A stretch of 10,928 nt of DNA from an uncultured Caulobacterales bacterium (GCA_938007945.1 CALLME010000095.1:1-10928); one strand, 5' to 3'; shown: positions 1 through 6,235, numbered from the stretch's first letter. Notes: generated from the letters alone by a model not told the origin. Numbers and translations: made by a program.

Positions 1-27
1 CCGCTGTTTACGATGCGGCGGGGGTAA
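1..27 (+). CDS. possible C-terminal tail of a gene cut by the window edge
   Basis: Frame 1 reads eight codons (PLFTMRRG) and then TAA at 25-27. It lies just before the repeats interpreted as an IS right end, so it could be the tail of the element's last gene, which would be istB if the element belongs to the IS21 family. Eight residues are too few to recognise a protein, and an open frame of this length is expected by chance. The suggestion rests on position alone. Confidence 0.15.
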   Translation, partial: PLFTMRRG

Positions 28-184
28 ATTGCTGTTTTGGTCATTAAAAGTGAGAATCCAATTCTCAGAATTAATGGCAAAATCCTGCGCAGATTCTCAC
101 AATCAGTGGCAAAATTGAATTTTTGGAATGAATGAAATCAAGGACTTAGAGGTTTAAGATTCTCACTAACTCTGGCGCCCACCA
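28..184. mobile_element. putative right end of an IS21-like insertion sequence
   Basis: This non-coding stretch carries three copies of an 18-19 bp repeat in the orientation TTCTCA...TGGC, at 61-78, 92-110 and 158-176. The last copy sits about 8 bp from a plausible terminus ending CA at 184 (or at 181). Several internal repeats close to each terminus are a known feature of the IS21 family. A further copy at 42-58 runs in the opposite direction and is not explained by this model. No transposase is visible, so the family assignment is an inference from repeat architecture. Confidence 0.45.
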
Positions 185-276
185 ATGTTTGGCGGTTGCC
201 ACTAATTATGAGAATTCTCAGACACTTCCTTATTTCTCGCCATTAATTGTGAGAATCTGCCAGTATTTATGAGAAC
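42..276. repeat. cluster of seven 18-19 bp repeats in two orientations
   Basis: The core is GCCAnTAATTnTGAGAATc. Forward copies lie at 42-58 (degenerate, ATTAAAAGTGAGAATC), 198-215, 239-257 and 259-276. Reverse copies lie at 61-78, 92-110 and 158-176. Spacing is irregular, so this is not a CRISPR array. Three reverse copies followed by three forward copies around position 185 is the pattern expected if two transposase-binding IS ends are joined head to tail. Confidence 0.75.
186..276. mobile_element. putative truncated left end of an IS21-like insertion sequence
   Basis: The stretch begins TGTTTGGCGG and carries three repeats in the orientation GCCA...TGAGAA, at 198-215, 239-257 and 259-276. 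They mirror the repeats to the left. The 5' TG, with a first repeat about 12 bp inside, fits the left end of an IS21-family element. No transposase reading frame follows: the sugar-acid dehydratase gene ends at 311. It is therefore either a solo end or a deletion remnant. It lies 1-4 bp from the putative right end of a neighbouring copy. Confidence 0.4.
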
Positions 277-310
277 GTCATTTGGCAATCAAATATACTA
301 TTTAATAGTT

Positions 311-1546
311 TCAATAATCCCACAGGGTACCGTCTTCGAGCCTGACTATGGGGTGGTAGCCGCGTTCATAGCTGTATCGCTTTGCTTCCTTCTCGTCAAA
401 GTCAACGCCGAGTCCGGCGGCGTTGCTTACGTAAAACATGCCGTCTTTGACTTCGTGCGACGATGGGAAAAGTGCGTCGCACTCTTCTGTGCCGAGCACA
501 AGATATTCCTGAATACCGAAATTAGGCGCCCAAGCATTGATATGGGCTTGTGCCGCCATTGAAATCGGCGAATGGCTCGGCGCACCGTGAAAACCTGTTC
601 GGACGTGGTGCAAGGCCGCCAATTCGACAATGCGCCTGACATGTGTAATGCCACCCGCATAGGTCACAGAGACACGAATAAAATCAATCCATTCCTGCTC
701 AATCATATGCTTACAATCCCAAATCGAATTAAAGACTTCTCCGATTGCGATGGGAACGGTCGTGCTTTCTCTGATAAATTTGAGGGCTGTCTGGTCATCA
801 GCAGGTGTCGGGTCTTCTAACCAATAAAGATTATATTTCTCGATCTCCCGTCCAAAAGCGGCCGCGTCGCGTGGGTGTAACCTATGATGGACATCGTGCA
901 AGATTTTAAGATCAGCTCCAAAATGGTCTCTAATTTTTTCAAACACACTCGGCATATATTGTAAATATTTTTCACTGTCCCAGATTTCTTCCTTGGGTAG
1001 ACCTGTGAAATCCGTAATGAAGTGTTTCGAGTCGTCGCCCTTCCCTGCTACGCCGTAACCGATGTTATCTTTGCCTTCTGGCATGTTCGGAATACCGCAT
1101 TGCACCCTCACCGCCTTATAGCCTTTCGATTGATAGTGGGCGATTGTGTCGAGCAGATCCTCTACATCAGTGCCAGTAGCATGAGCATAAACCATTGCGC
1201 CGTCACGGCTTTTTCCACCGAGGAGTTGATAAACAGGTAGTCCCGCTATCTTTCCTTTTATATCCCACAACGCCATATCAATCGCCCCAATGGCCGCCAT
1301 CGCGACAGGGCCACGGCGGAAATAGGCACCTTTGTAGAAATACTGCCAGATGTCTTCGCTATTGCGCGGATCTTTGTTAATCAGGCAAGGTATTAGATAA
1401 TCCTTGAGGTAGGCTGCGGTTAAAGTTTCGCGCGTATTGAGGGTGGCGTCCCCTACCCCGTATATGCCCTGATCCGTCATAATTTTGAGCGTGACATAGT
1501 TTTTACCTGGCCCGCCAATAAACACTTCTGCGTTCGTAATTTTCAT
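311..1546 (-). CDS. manD: D-mannonate dehydratase-type enolase-superfamily protein (ManD/RspA group)
   Basis: This protein of 411 residues is predicted to dehydrate a sugar acid in the cytoplasm, most likely D-mannonate to 2-keto-3-deoxy-D-gluconate. The N-terminal capping domain is followed by the enolase-superfamily barrel. Visible residues match the ManD pattern: Arg147 (VRVQ), Tyr164, metal ligands Asp218 (HDVHH), Glu244 (LEDP) and Glu270 (GEVFN), plus His220 and His320 (GFHGA). Ala322 after HG, rather than proline, is as I recall the residue associated with efficient mannonate dehydratases. The length is close to the roughly 400 residues usual in the family. The ATG at 1546 is preceded by AAGGGACG as a ribosome site. 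The gene is divergent from the oxidoreductase operon and shares its upstream region with it, so joint control is likely. The family also includes enzymes of low activity or with other sugar-acid substrates, so the exact substrate is an inference. Confidence 0.88.
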   Translation of the reverse strand: MKITNAEVFIGGPGKNYVTLKIMTDQGIYGVGDATLNTRETLTAAYLKDYLIPCLINKDPRNSEDIWQYFYKGAYFRRGPVAMAAIGAIDMALWDIKGKIAGLPVYQLLGGKSRDGAMVYAHATGTDVEDLLDTIAHYQSKGYKAVRVQCGIPNMPEGKDNIGYGVAGKGDDSKHFITDFTGLPKEEIWDSEKYLQYMPSVFEKIRDHFGADLKILHDVHHRLHPRDAAAFGREIEKYNLYWLEDPTPADDQTALKFIRESTTVPIAIGEVFNSIWDCKHMIEQEWIDFIRVSVTYAGGITHVRRIVELAALHHVRTGFHGAPSHSPISMAAQAHINAWAPNFGIQEYLVLGTEECDALFPSSHEVKDGMFYVSNAAGLGVDFDEKEAKRYSYERGYHPIVRLEDGTLWDY

Positions 1547-1566
1547 CGTCGTCCCTTGAGCCAGTT

Positions 1567-1619
1567 ATTGGTATTAACCAATAGCCAAATTGGTATAAGC
1601 AAGCTATCACAATTGGTAT
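1567..1619. promoter_or_regulatory. putative operator array for a GntR-family (ExuR/UxuR-like) repressor
   Basis: Three TTGGTAT elements lie in the divergent intergenic space at 1568-1574, 1590-1596 and 1613-1619, spaced 22 and 23 bp apart, about two helical turns. The first belongs to a full inverted repeat, ATTGGT-ATTA-ACCAAT (1567-1582). The second lies in CCAAATTGG (1585-1593). The other two share the longer string AATTGGTATAAG. The motif resembles the TTGGTATACCAA operators known for ExuR/UxuR of the hexuronate pathway, although the palindrome here has a 4-bp rather than 2-bp centre. Position between the dehydratase and the oxidoreductase operon suggests co-regulation by a regulator encoded outside the window. 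Confidence 0.6.
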
Positions 1620-1647
1620 AAGTCTTCATATGACGTTTGGGGAGAAA

Positions 1648-2787
1648 ATGAACAAGCCATTAAGAGTGTTGGTGCATGGAACGGGCTTTGCTGGTCAAGG
1701 CCATACAGACGCCTTTCGAGATGCGGGGGCGGACGTCGTAGGTATTGTGGGGCGTACCCCTGCTGTCGTCACTAAAGTCGCAAAAAAGATGGGCATATAT
1801 TACGGAGGGACGGATTGGCAAGAGGCGCTGAAGGATTGTCAGCCAGATGTCGTTTCTATCGCAACACCTGGCGGGGCCCATTTTGAGCCTATCACTCAAG
1901 CAATCGCTTATGGCTGTCACGTGTTTTGTGACAAGCCTCTGACAGCAAACGGCAACACAGCGACGCAGCTATATGAACTTGCCGAGGCAAAAGGCGTGAA
2001 AACGGCTTTCGCGGCGAGCTTTAGATATATGCCCGAAATACTTCATGCAAAGCGACTCGTCGCGGCGGGCGCGATTGGAGCCCCTGTTGAGGTTGAATGC
2101 GTCTCACACTTCAATCTCGAACGCGACATCCCGTTTGGCTGGTCGCACCGCAAAGAAGAGGGTGGCGGACGGCTGAATAATAATTTTACACATAAGCTCT
2201 CTATCGTGACGTCGGTGATAGGTGAGGAAATTGTGTCTGTTATGGGCGAAGTGCGGGATGATTTGGGTGCAGCACCAATTGTGAAAGGCGTGCATAATTT
2301 TAAAACGCGGCGTGAGCATATCCCAGACGACTTAAGTGACCCGTCTCTTGAATGGGGGGAATCAAACGTAGAATGGTCCTATAATGTGCAAGCGCAAATT
2401 AAGAGCCCTTTTGCGCAAAAGCCAGTCTCGGTCATGTTTAAGCACGGTGGATTGCACCCACGTTTTAACGAAGATTATATAGCTTTTTACGGCAATGACG
2501 GCGCGATTTACATCAAAGGCCACTACGGCAGTGGTCCGCTTTATCTGTACGGTGAGAATAAAACATGGGTAGAGACTCCCCTGCCGGCCGACATTGCCGC
2601 TGATATTTCCAATGTTGACGGTGATACGGAACGTAATTGGCGTTACCTTATCCGTCTGTTTGTCAAAGATATTCAAGGCGTGAAAGTACCGCCCTATCAG
2701 ACCTTTAAAGAAGGAGCGCAATATCAACAGATCATCGATATTTTGCGGCGCAATGACAGTTGGACTGCTGTCAGTCACTTACAATAA
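1648..2787 (+). CDS. Gfo/Idh/MocA-family NAD(P)-dependent oxidoreductase
   Basis: This 379-residue cytoplasmic dehydrogenase is likely to act on a sugar or sugar acid. The Rossmann fold is seen as HGTGFAG (residues 10-16) after a hydrophobic strand. The CDKPL segment (94-98) supplies the family's catalytic lysine, Lys96. The C-terminal sheet domain follows. In the usual GGxxxDxxxH motif the aspartate is replaced: the sequence is GGRLNNNFTH (173-182), with Asn178 where Asp is common and His182 kept. An in-frame ATG at 1630 would add six residues, but it lacks a ribosome site and would sit at the end of the operator array. The ATG at 1648 has GGGGAG at 1639-1644, although with short spacing. 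It is first in an operon with the symporter, 9 bp downstream. The substrate cannot be read from sequence; an oxidoreductase feeding or replacing fructuronate/mannonate steps is an inference. Confidence 0.85.
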   Translation: MNKPLRVLVHGTGFAGQGHTDAFRDAGADVVGIVGRTPAVVTKVAKKMGIYYGGTDWQEALKDCQPDVVSIATPGGAHFEPITQAIAYGCHVFCDKPLTANGNTATQLYELAEAKGVKTAFAASFRYMPEILHAKRLVAAGAIGAPVEVECVSHFNLERDIPFGWSHRKEEGGGRLNNNFTHKLSIVTSVIGEEIVSVMGEVRDDLGAAPIVKGVHNFKTRREHIPDDLSDPSLEWGESNVEWSYNVQAQIKSPFAQKPVSVMFKHGGLHPRFNEDYIAFYGNDGAIYIKGHYGSGPLYLYGENKTWVETPLPADIAADISNVDGDTERNWRYLIRLFVKDIQGVKVPPYQTFKEGAQYQQIIDILRRNDSWTAVSHLQ

Positions 2788-2796
2788 GTTGTCGCG

Positions 2797-4560
2797 ATGA
2801 ATTTTGATTATCTCGTTATCGCCGCCTATTTTTGCCTCATCATTGGCATTGGTTTTGTCTTTAAAAATATGGCGTCAAAATCAACGAGTGATTATTTCCG
2901 TGGCGGCGGACGCATGCTGTGGTGGATGGTTGGCTCGACAGCGTTCATGATGCAGTTCTCGGCTTGGACGTTTACAGGTGCAGCAGGCAAAGCGTTTACG
3001 GACGGTTTTGCTGTATGCCTTGTTTTCTTCGCCAACACGTTTTCTTATTTTTGCGGATGGGCTTATTTCGCCCATCGCTTTCGCCAGATGCGCGTCGATA
3101 CGCCGACAGAAGCTATTCGCAGGCGTTTTGGTGGCGGCAATGAGCTATTTTTTTCATGCGCCCTTATCATATTTACACTGCTGAATGCGGGCATATGGTT
3201 AAATGCTTTAGGTGTGTTTTCTAGCGCTGTTTTTGAAGCTGACATCGTCATGACAATAATCGTCATCGGTCTCGCTGTTGTGTTCGTCTCAGTTCTCGCG
3301 GGTGCTTGGGGTGTTGTGGCTTCCGACTTCGTGCAAACACTCGTTGTGGCCACTGTGTCTGTTGCTTGTGCAGTGGTCGCACTCTTCAAAGTAGGCGGAC
3401 CCGCGAAGTTAGTTACGGAGTTTCCATCTGATTTCGTCATGGGCCCGAATATGAATTATGGGTTACTTCTCGTCGGGACGTTTATCTTCTTCCTCGCAAA
3501 GCAACTCGTGACAATTATGAATATGCATGATTCTTTTCGATTTCTAAACGCTAAGGACTCAGCCAATGCGCGCAAAGCCGCCCTGCTCGCTATGTGTCTC
3601 ATGGGAGTGGGGAGTGTCATCTGGTTTATCCCGCCTTGGGCGTCCGCTATTTTATATCCAGACGCGGCGGCGGCCTATCCAGACCTTGGCAACAAAGCAG
3701 CGGACGCGGTCTATCTTGTCTTTGCTCGCAATGCGATGCCCGTTGGAACAGTGGGATTGTTGCTCGCAGGTTTATTCGCCGCATCCATGTCGTCTATGGA
3801 CTCAGCTTTGAACAAAAATTCTGGAATTTTCGTGCGCTCAATTTATCAGCCTTGGTTAGAGAGGCGTAATAAAGCCGTTAGCGACCAATATCTACTTAAC
3901 CTCAGCCGTGGTCTGAGCTTTATTAGCGGGCTTATAGTTATTGCCATGGCACTCTATTTTAAATCGCTCAAGGAACTTAGCTTATTTGATTTAATGATGT
4001 CATTGTCCGCCATGGTGCAAGTGCCAATTTTAATCCCCCTCATTCTCGGATTGCTCGTGAAGAAAACCCCAGCTTGGGCGCCTTGGGTGACGGTTCTGCT
4101 AGGGCTGTTTGTTTCATGGTTTATGCTGAACGTATTAACGCCACAAGTTTTTGCAAATTGGATTGGTATTGATCCGTTCACCCGCCGTGAAGCCACCGAC
4201 ATGAACTTGATTTTGACTATAGGCGCGCAGATATTCATTACAGGCGGTTTTTTCGTCCTCACCTCTTTGTTTTACCGTGAGCCGACTGCGGAGCATGACG
4301 CGCCTAGAAGGGCCTTTTTCGAAGACCTCGAAACCCCGGTCATCGCAGACGGTGCGCAAGACGCTTATGACCATGAACAGAGGCGTAAATTGGGAGTTAT
4401 GGTTATTTGTATGGGGATGGGTCTGGTTGCGATGATGTTTATACCGAACCCGCTTTGGGGCCGCGTCATGTTTTTGCTATGCGCATTAGCGTTGCTCGTT
4501 ATTGGTTTATTTTTGAAACGGAGTGCTACAATGGATGTTGAGGATACCGTCAATGCGTAA
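2797..4560 (+). CDS. sodium:solute symporter (SSS family), sugar or sugar-acid uptake
   Basis: This 587-residue inner-membrane protein is predicted to couple sodium entry to solute import. The first helix (about 5-22) is followed by the family's SDYFRGGGRMLWW segment (31-43) and a small-residue-rich stretch, FSAWTFTGAAGKAFTDG (54-70). The region FAASMSSMDSALNKNSG (327-343) matches the conserved eighth-helix signature whose serines help form the sodium site in characterised SSS transporters. Helices continue through the sequence; a long loop at about 493-530 precedes two extra C-terminal helices (about 532-549 and 556-573), as in the larger family members. The ATG at 2797 lies 9 bp after the oxidoreductase stop with only a weak ribosome site, so coupled translation is plausible. 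The 3' end overlaps the next gene by 8 bp. Context implies that the substrate is the sugar acid or oligosaccharide handled by the neighbouring enzymes. Confidence 0.9.
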   Translation: MNFDYLVIAAYFCLIIGIGFVFKNMASKSTSDYFRGGGRMLWWMVGSTAFMMQFSAWTFTGAAGKAFTDGFAVCLVFFANTFSYFCGWAYFAHRFRQMRVDTPTEAIRRRFGGGNELFFSCALIIFTLLNAGIWLNALGVFSSAVFEADIVMTIIVIGLAVVFVSVLAGAWGVVASDFVQTLVVATVSVACAVVALFKVGGPAKLVTEFPSDFVMGPNMNYGLLLVGTFIFFLAKQLVTIMNMHDSFRFLNAKDSANARKAALLAMCLMGVGSVIWFIPPWASAILYPDAAAAYPDLGNKAADAVYLVFARNAMPVGTVGLLLAGLFAASMSSMDSALNKNSGIFVRSIYQPWLERRNKAVSDQYLLNLSRGLSFISGLIVIAMALYFKSLKELSLFDLMMSLSAMVQVPILIPLILGLLVKKTPAWAPWVTVLLGLFVSWFMLNVLTPQVFANWIGIDPFTRREATDMNLILTIGAQIFITGGFFVLTSLFYREPTAEHDAPRRAFFEDLETPVIADGAQDAYDHEQRRKLGVMVICMGMGLVAMMFIPNPLWGRVMFLLCALALLVIGLFLKRSATMDVEDTVNA

Positions 4561-5383
4561 TTTTATGATAGCCCTATCTGTCGGAATTTCCCTAACAGCA
4601 TGTGCAAAGTCATTAGATATATCTTACGTGAAACTCACCCATGGCGTTGACGCGTCTGCAGGAGGTGATTCTGCTTACATCGTTGCAACGCCAAGCGCGA
4701 CCTACTATCTTGAAAAATCAGGCGGCGGACTGTCCAGTATGCTTGACAAGGACGGCGTGGATTGGCTTGGCTTTCACAAAGAAACAGGCAGCGGCCATAA
4801 AGGTGAATATCGCGGCTTCCCAAATGCTGTTCACAAGCAAGACGGCAACTATTTTCATGCCATGAATTCGGGTACTGATCCCTCAACATCCATTGTAGAT
4901 ATAGAAACTGATAATCATGTTCGCATAGTTGTTAAGTCCGAAAATGAAAAATGGACGGGACACTATGATTTTTACCCAGACCGACTTGATTTTACGATGA
5001 CCAGAGTGAGCCCTGGCCACAAGTATTGGGTCCAATATGAAGGTGTTCCAGGCGGCGAAATGGATCGAACAGATTTTCGCTATTCGTCAGCCGACGCTCA
5101 GAGACATTTAATCGATGAGGAATTTATAGGCGACTTACCCAGCCCAGAATGGATGGCTTTTGGTGATCCCGACTCGCCGAGAATGCTCTATATGCTGCAG
5201 CACGCGGACGATTCGCACCCAAATGACTACGTCAGCCGCCCAGACATGACAGTTTTAGGGTTTGGTCGCCGAAACAAAAACAAGTTCCTAACTGTGCCGC
5301 ATAAATTCTCGATTGGGTTTATTGAATCAACTAACTATCAGGATGTCAAAACGACTATGGAGGCTATTACACAATCTCCGTAA
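4553..5383 (+). CDS. uncharacterised lipoprotein of the sugar-acid operon
   Basis: This 276-residue protein has a lipoprotein signal: MRNF, a hydrophobic core, then lipobox LTAC with Cys17 as the likely lipidated residue. I chose the ATG at 4553, which overlaps the symporter stop by 8 bp, because it gives this signal peptide and has GAGGA at 4540-4544 about 9 bp upstream. An upstream in-frame ATG at 4523 would spoil the signal. The mature part is rich in aromatic and acidic residues and looks like alternating beta strands, with notable segments GEYRGFPNAVH (84-94), WTGHYDFYPDRLDF (134-147), QYEGVPGGEMDR (161-172), PSPEWMAFGD (197-206) and VLGFGRR (234-240). I do not recognise a named family. 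From memory, similar YEGxPGG proteins occur beside carbohydrate-degradation genes in marine bacteria, but no function comes with that. Translational linkage to the symporter suggests periplasmic handling or binding of the same carbohydrate. Confidence 0.8.
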   Translation: MRNFMIALSVGISLTACAKSLDISYVKLTHGVDASAGGDSAYIVATPSATYYLEKSGGGLSSMLDKDGVDWLGFHKETGSGHKGEYRGFPNAVHKQDGNYFHAMNSGTDPSTSIVDIETDNHVRIVVKSENEKWTGHYDFYPDRLDFTMTRVSPGHKYWVQYEGVPGGEMDRTDFRYSSADAQRHLIDEEFIGDLPSPEWMAFGDPDSPRMLYMLQHADDSHPNDYVSRPDMTVLGFGRRNKNKFLTVPHKFSIGFIESTNYQDVKTTMEAITQSP

Positions 5384-5390
5384 GCTGGAT

Positions 5391-5606
5391 TTAGGCTTTG
5401 GTTACTTCGCTATGAGATTTAAGGACGGTATCGCCATCATCTTGTTTAATATAATAGGCGGGTTCATCTTCACTCGCCTTCCGAGTAACTTCCGTACCCT
5501 TGATTTTCCGGGTCGTCTTTTCCGTATAGACCGTTTCGATTTTTCCAGTGGCCGTCCCGTCGCCCCATTTCCATTTCACAGTTGCTCCCGCGCTGTATCC
5601 AGACAT
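5391..5606 (-). CDS. DUF2945-type small protein (Tudor-like, hypervirulence-associated family)
   Basis: This small soluble protein has 71 residues. The segment KWKWGDGTATGKI (11-23) and the C-terminal YYIKQDDGDTVLKSHSEV (51-68) are the conserved halves of the DUF2945 domain, which forms a small Tudor-like barrel. The biochemical role is unknown. The start at 5606 is supported by a strong GGAGG five bases upstream. The gene lies 56 bp downstream of the small membrane protein gene in the same direction and may share its transcript. It runs tail to tail with the lipoprotein gene, with only 7 bp between the two stops and no terminator visible. Bacteria often carry such genes near other small stress proteins, which fits the csbD-like neighbour. 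Confidence 0.8.
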   Translation of the reverse strand: MSGYSAGATVKWKWGDGTATGKIETVYTEKTTRKIKGTEVTRKASEDEPAYYIKQDDGDTVLKSHSEVTKA

Positions 5607-5633
5607 TTAGGCCTCCATTTTTTACGATAATTA

Positions 5634-5648
5634 GGGGGAAGCGCCCCC
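5634..5648. other. GC-rich hairpin between two small genes
   Basis: Five G and five C residues (5634-5638 with 5644-5648) pair around a 5-nt loop, AAGCG. On the minus strand the hairpin lies between the stop of the small membrane protein gene and the ribosome site of the DUF2945 gene. It is not followed by a T-run on either strand, so it is a weak candidate for a terminator. It may instead partly attenuate or process a shared transcript. Confidence 0.4.
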
Positions 5649-5662
5649 AAAGGCTCGACAAT

Positions 5663-5815
5663 TTACATAAACATGCCAAAGACGACGATGAACGTCATTA
5701 TTACGGCTAAAATCGATAACCCCAATACGAATGGCATTCCTTTTACAGGCTTGGCACCGCGCGCTTCACGCGGTGTTACCTCAGTTGGACGGTTTGGATT
5801 GTTTTCGTGTTTCAT
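5663..5815 (-). CDS. 50-residue single-pass membrane protein
   Basis: The frame starts at ATG 5815 with a perfect AGGAGG five bases upstream, which is the best evidence that this short gene is real. The N-terminal half is polar and charged (MKHENNPNRP, then residues up to about 25). The C-terminal half is one hydrophobic helix (about 27-50, MPFVLGLSILAVIMTFIVVF). Charge distribution predicts the basic N-terminus in the cytoplasm. I do not recognise a family. It sits between the csbD-like and DUF2945 genes, in the same direction as both. An exact GGAAC lies upstream at 5855-5859, but the matching second promoter element is poor. Confidence 0.7.
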   Translation of the reverse strand: MKHENNPNRPTEVTPREARGAKPVKGMPFVLGLSILAVIMTFIVVFGMFM

Positions 5816-5958
5816 AATGGCCTCCTGTATATTGTATGCTTAGCTGTGGTAATTGTTCCAATTTAAAGGTGTTGAATATTTAATTTTACTACGCAGGCGA
5901 GAAATGGACTGTTTATCCGATTGAAATATTTCGAGCGCCTTCCAAACACTTTTTCCAT
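5816..5958. other. intergenic stretch upstream of the small membrane protein gene
   Basis: This AT-rich DNA has no convincing gene. On the minus strand it must hold the promoter and leader of the 50-residue membrane protein. A GGAAC element (5855-5859) is followed after 16 bases by CATA, which matches the EcfG second element at only two of four positions. Confidence 0.5.
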
Positions 5959-5990
5959 AAAAAAAGCCTCGCAAGAATCGCGAGGCTTTT
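5959..5990 (-). terminator. rho-independent terminator of the csbD-like gene
   Basis: A 7-bp GC-rich stem, GCCTCGC (5966-5972) with GCGAGGC (5980-5986), is extended by four A-T pairs around a 7-nt loop. Read on the minus strand it is followed by seven T residues (5965 down to 5959). It begins 18 bp after the csbD-like stop codon, so that gene is probably transcribed alone. Confidence 0.88.
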
Positions 5991-6008
5991 GCGTGAGATG
6001 CGCTATTT

Positions 6009-6176
6009 TTATTCGAGAGCATCTTTTGTATCGCCAATCGCTTTTTGGGCGTCAGCTTTGAGTTGTTGAGCTTTTCCCTTAAGCTCCATTTCTTTATTGC
6101 CAATAGCATCGCCCGCGGCTTCTTTTAATTTGCCAGCTAGTTTGTTGCCAGCAGCTTTTACGTGTTCGCTTTCCAT
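6009..6176 (-). CDS. CsbD-family stress-response protein
   Basis: This 55-residue protein is almost entirely charged, Lys/Ala/Gly-rich helix. It shows the family pattern: GNKLAGKLKEAAGDAIGNKEMELKGKAQ in outline, with the AGKLKEAAG (14-22) and ELKGKAQQ (31-38) blocks and a final KAIGDTKDALE (45-55). CsbD is a general-stress protein of unknown molecular function, first known from the Bacillus sigma-B regulon. Start ATG at 6176 has GGAGAG upstream. An exact EcfG-type promoter lies 35-59 bp ahead, and a strong terminator follows. This matches the usual expression of such proteins under the general stress sigma factor. The family assignment is firm; the function in the cell is unknown. Confidence 0.9.
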   Translation of the reverse strand: MESEHVKAAGNKLAGKLKEAAGDAIGNKEMELKGKAQQLKADAQKAIGDTKDALE

Positions 6177-6210
6177 GTTTCTCTCCAATCGAGGTTGCTT
6201 ATGGAAATTA

Positions 6211-6235
6211 AACGGCGCAGAGCTAACTTAGTTCC
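6211..6235 (-). promoter_or_regulatory. EcfG-type (general stress) promoter for the csbD-like gene
   Basis: On the minus strand GGAAC (6235-6231) is followed by exactly 16 bases and then CGTT (6214-6211), the consensus of alphaproteobacterial EcfG promoters. The CGTT element lies 34 bases before the start codon. The element is exact, correctly oriented and upstream of a known type of stress gene. Confidence 0.82.

Noticed and set aside
42..276. CRISPR-like array of short repeats
   Set aside because: Copies occur in both orientations with irregular spacing and diverge from each other; no uniform spacers and no cas genes are present.
269..562. 97-residue rightward frame overlapping the 3' end of the dehydratase gene
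   Set aside because: It lies antisense to a well-supported enzyme gene, shows no domain pattern, and has no good ribosome site.
1630..1647. Upstream ATG of the Gfo/Idh/MocA gene
   Set aside because: It has no ribosome site and sits 11 bp after the last operator element, where transcription probably starts; the ATG at 1648 follows GGGGAG.
5634..5648. Intrinsic terminator after the small membrane protein gene
   Set aside because: The 5-bp GC hairpin has no T-run on either side, so it is listed only as a hairpin.
5835..5859. EcfG promoter for the 50-residue membrane protein gene
   Set aside because: GGAAC is exact, but the element 16 bases on is CATA (17 bases: ATAC) and not CGTT, so the match is too weak to call.
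5840..6109. 89-residue leftward frame overlapping the csbD-like gene
   Set aside because: It runs through the csbD terminator and shares sequence with csbD in another frame; it has no ribosome site and shows a Lys-rich composition expected of a shadow frame.
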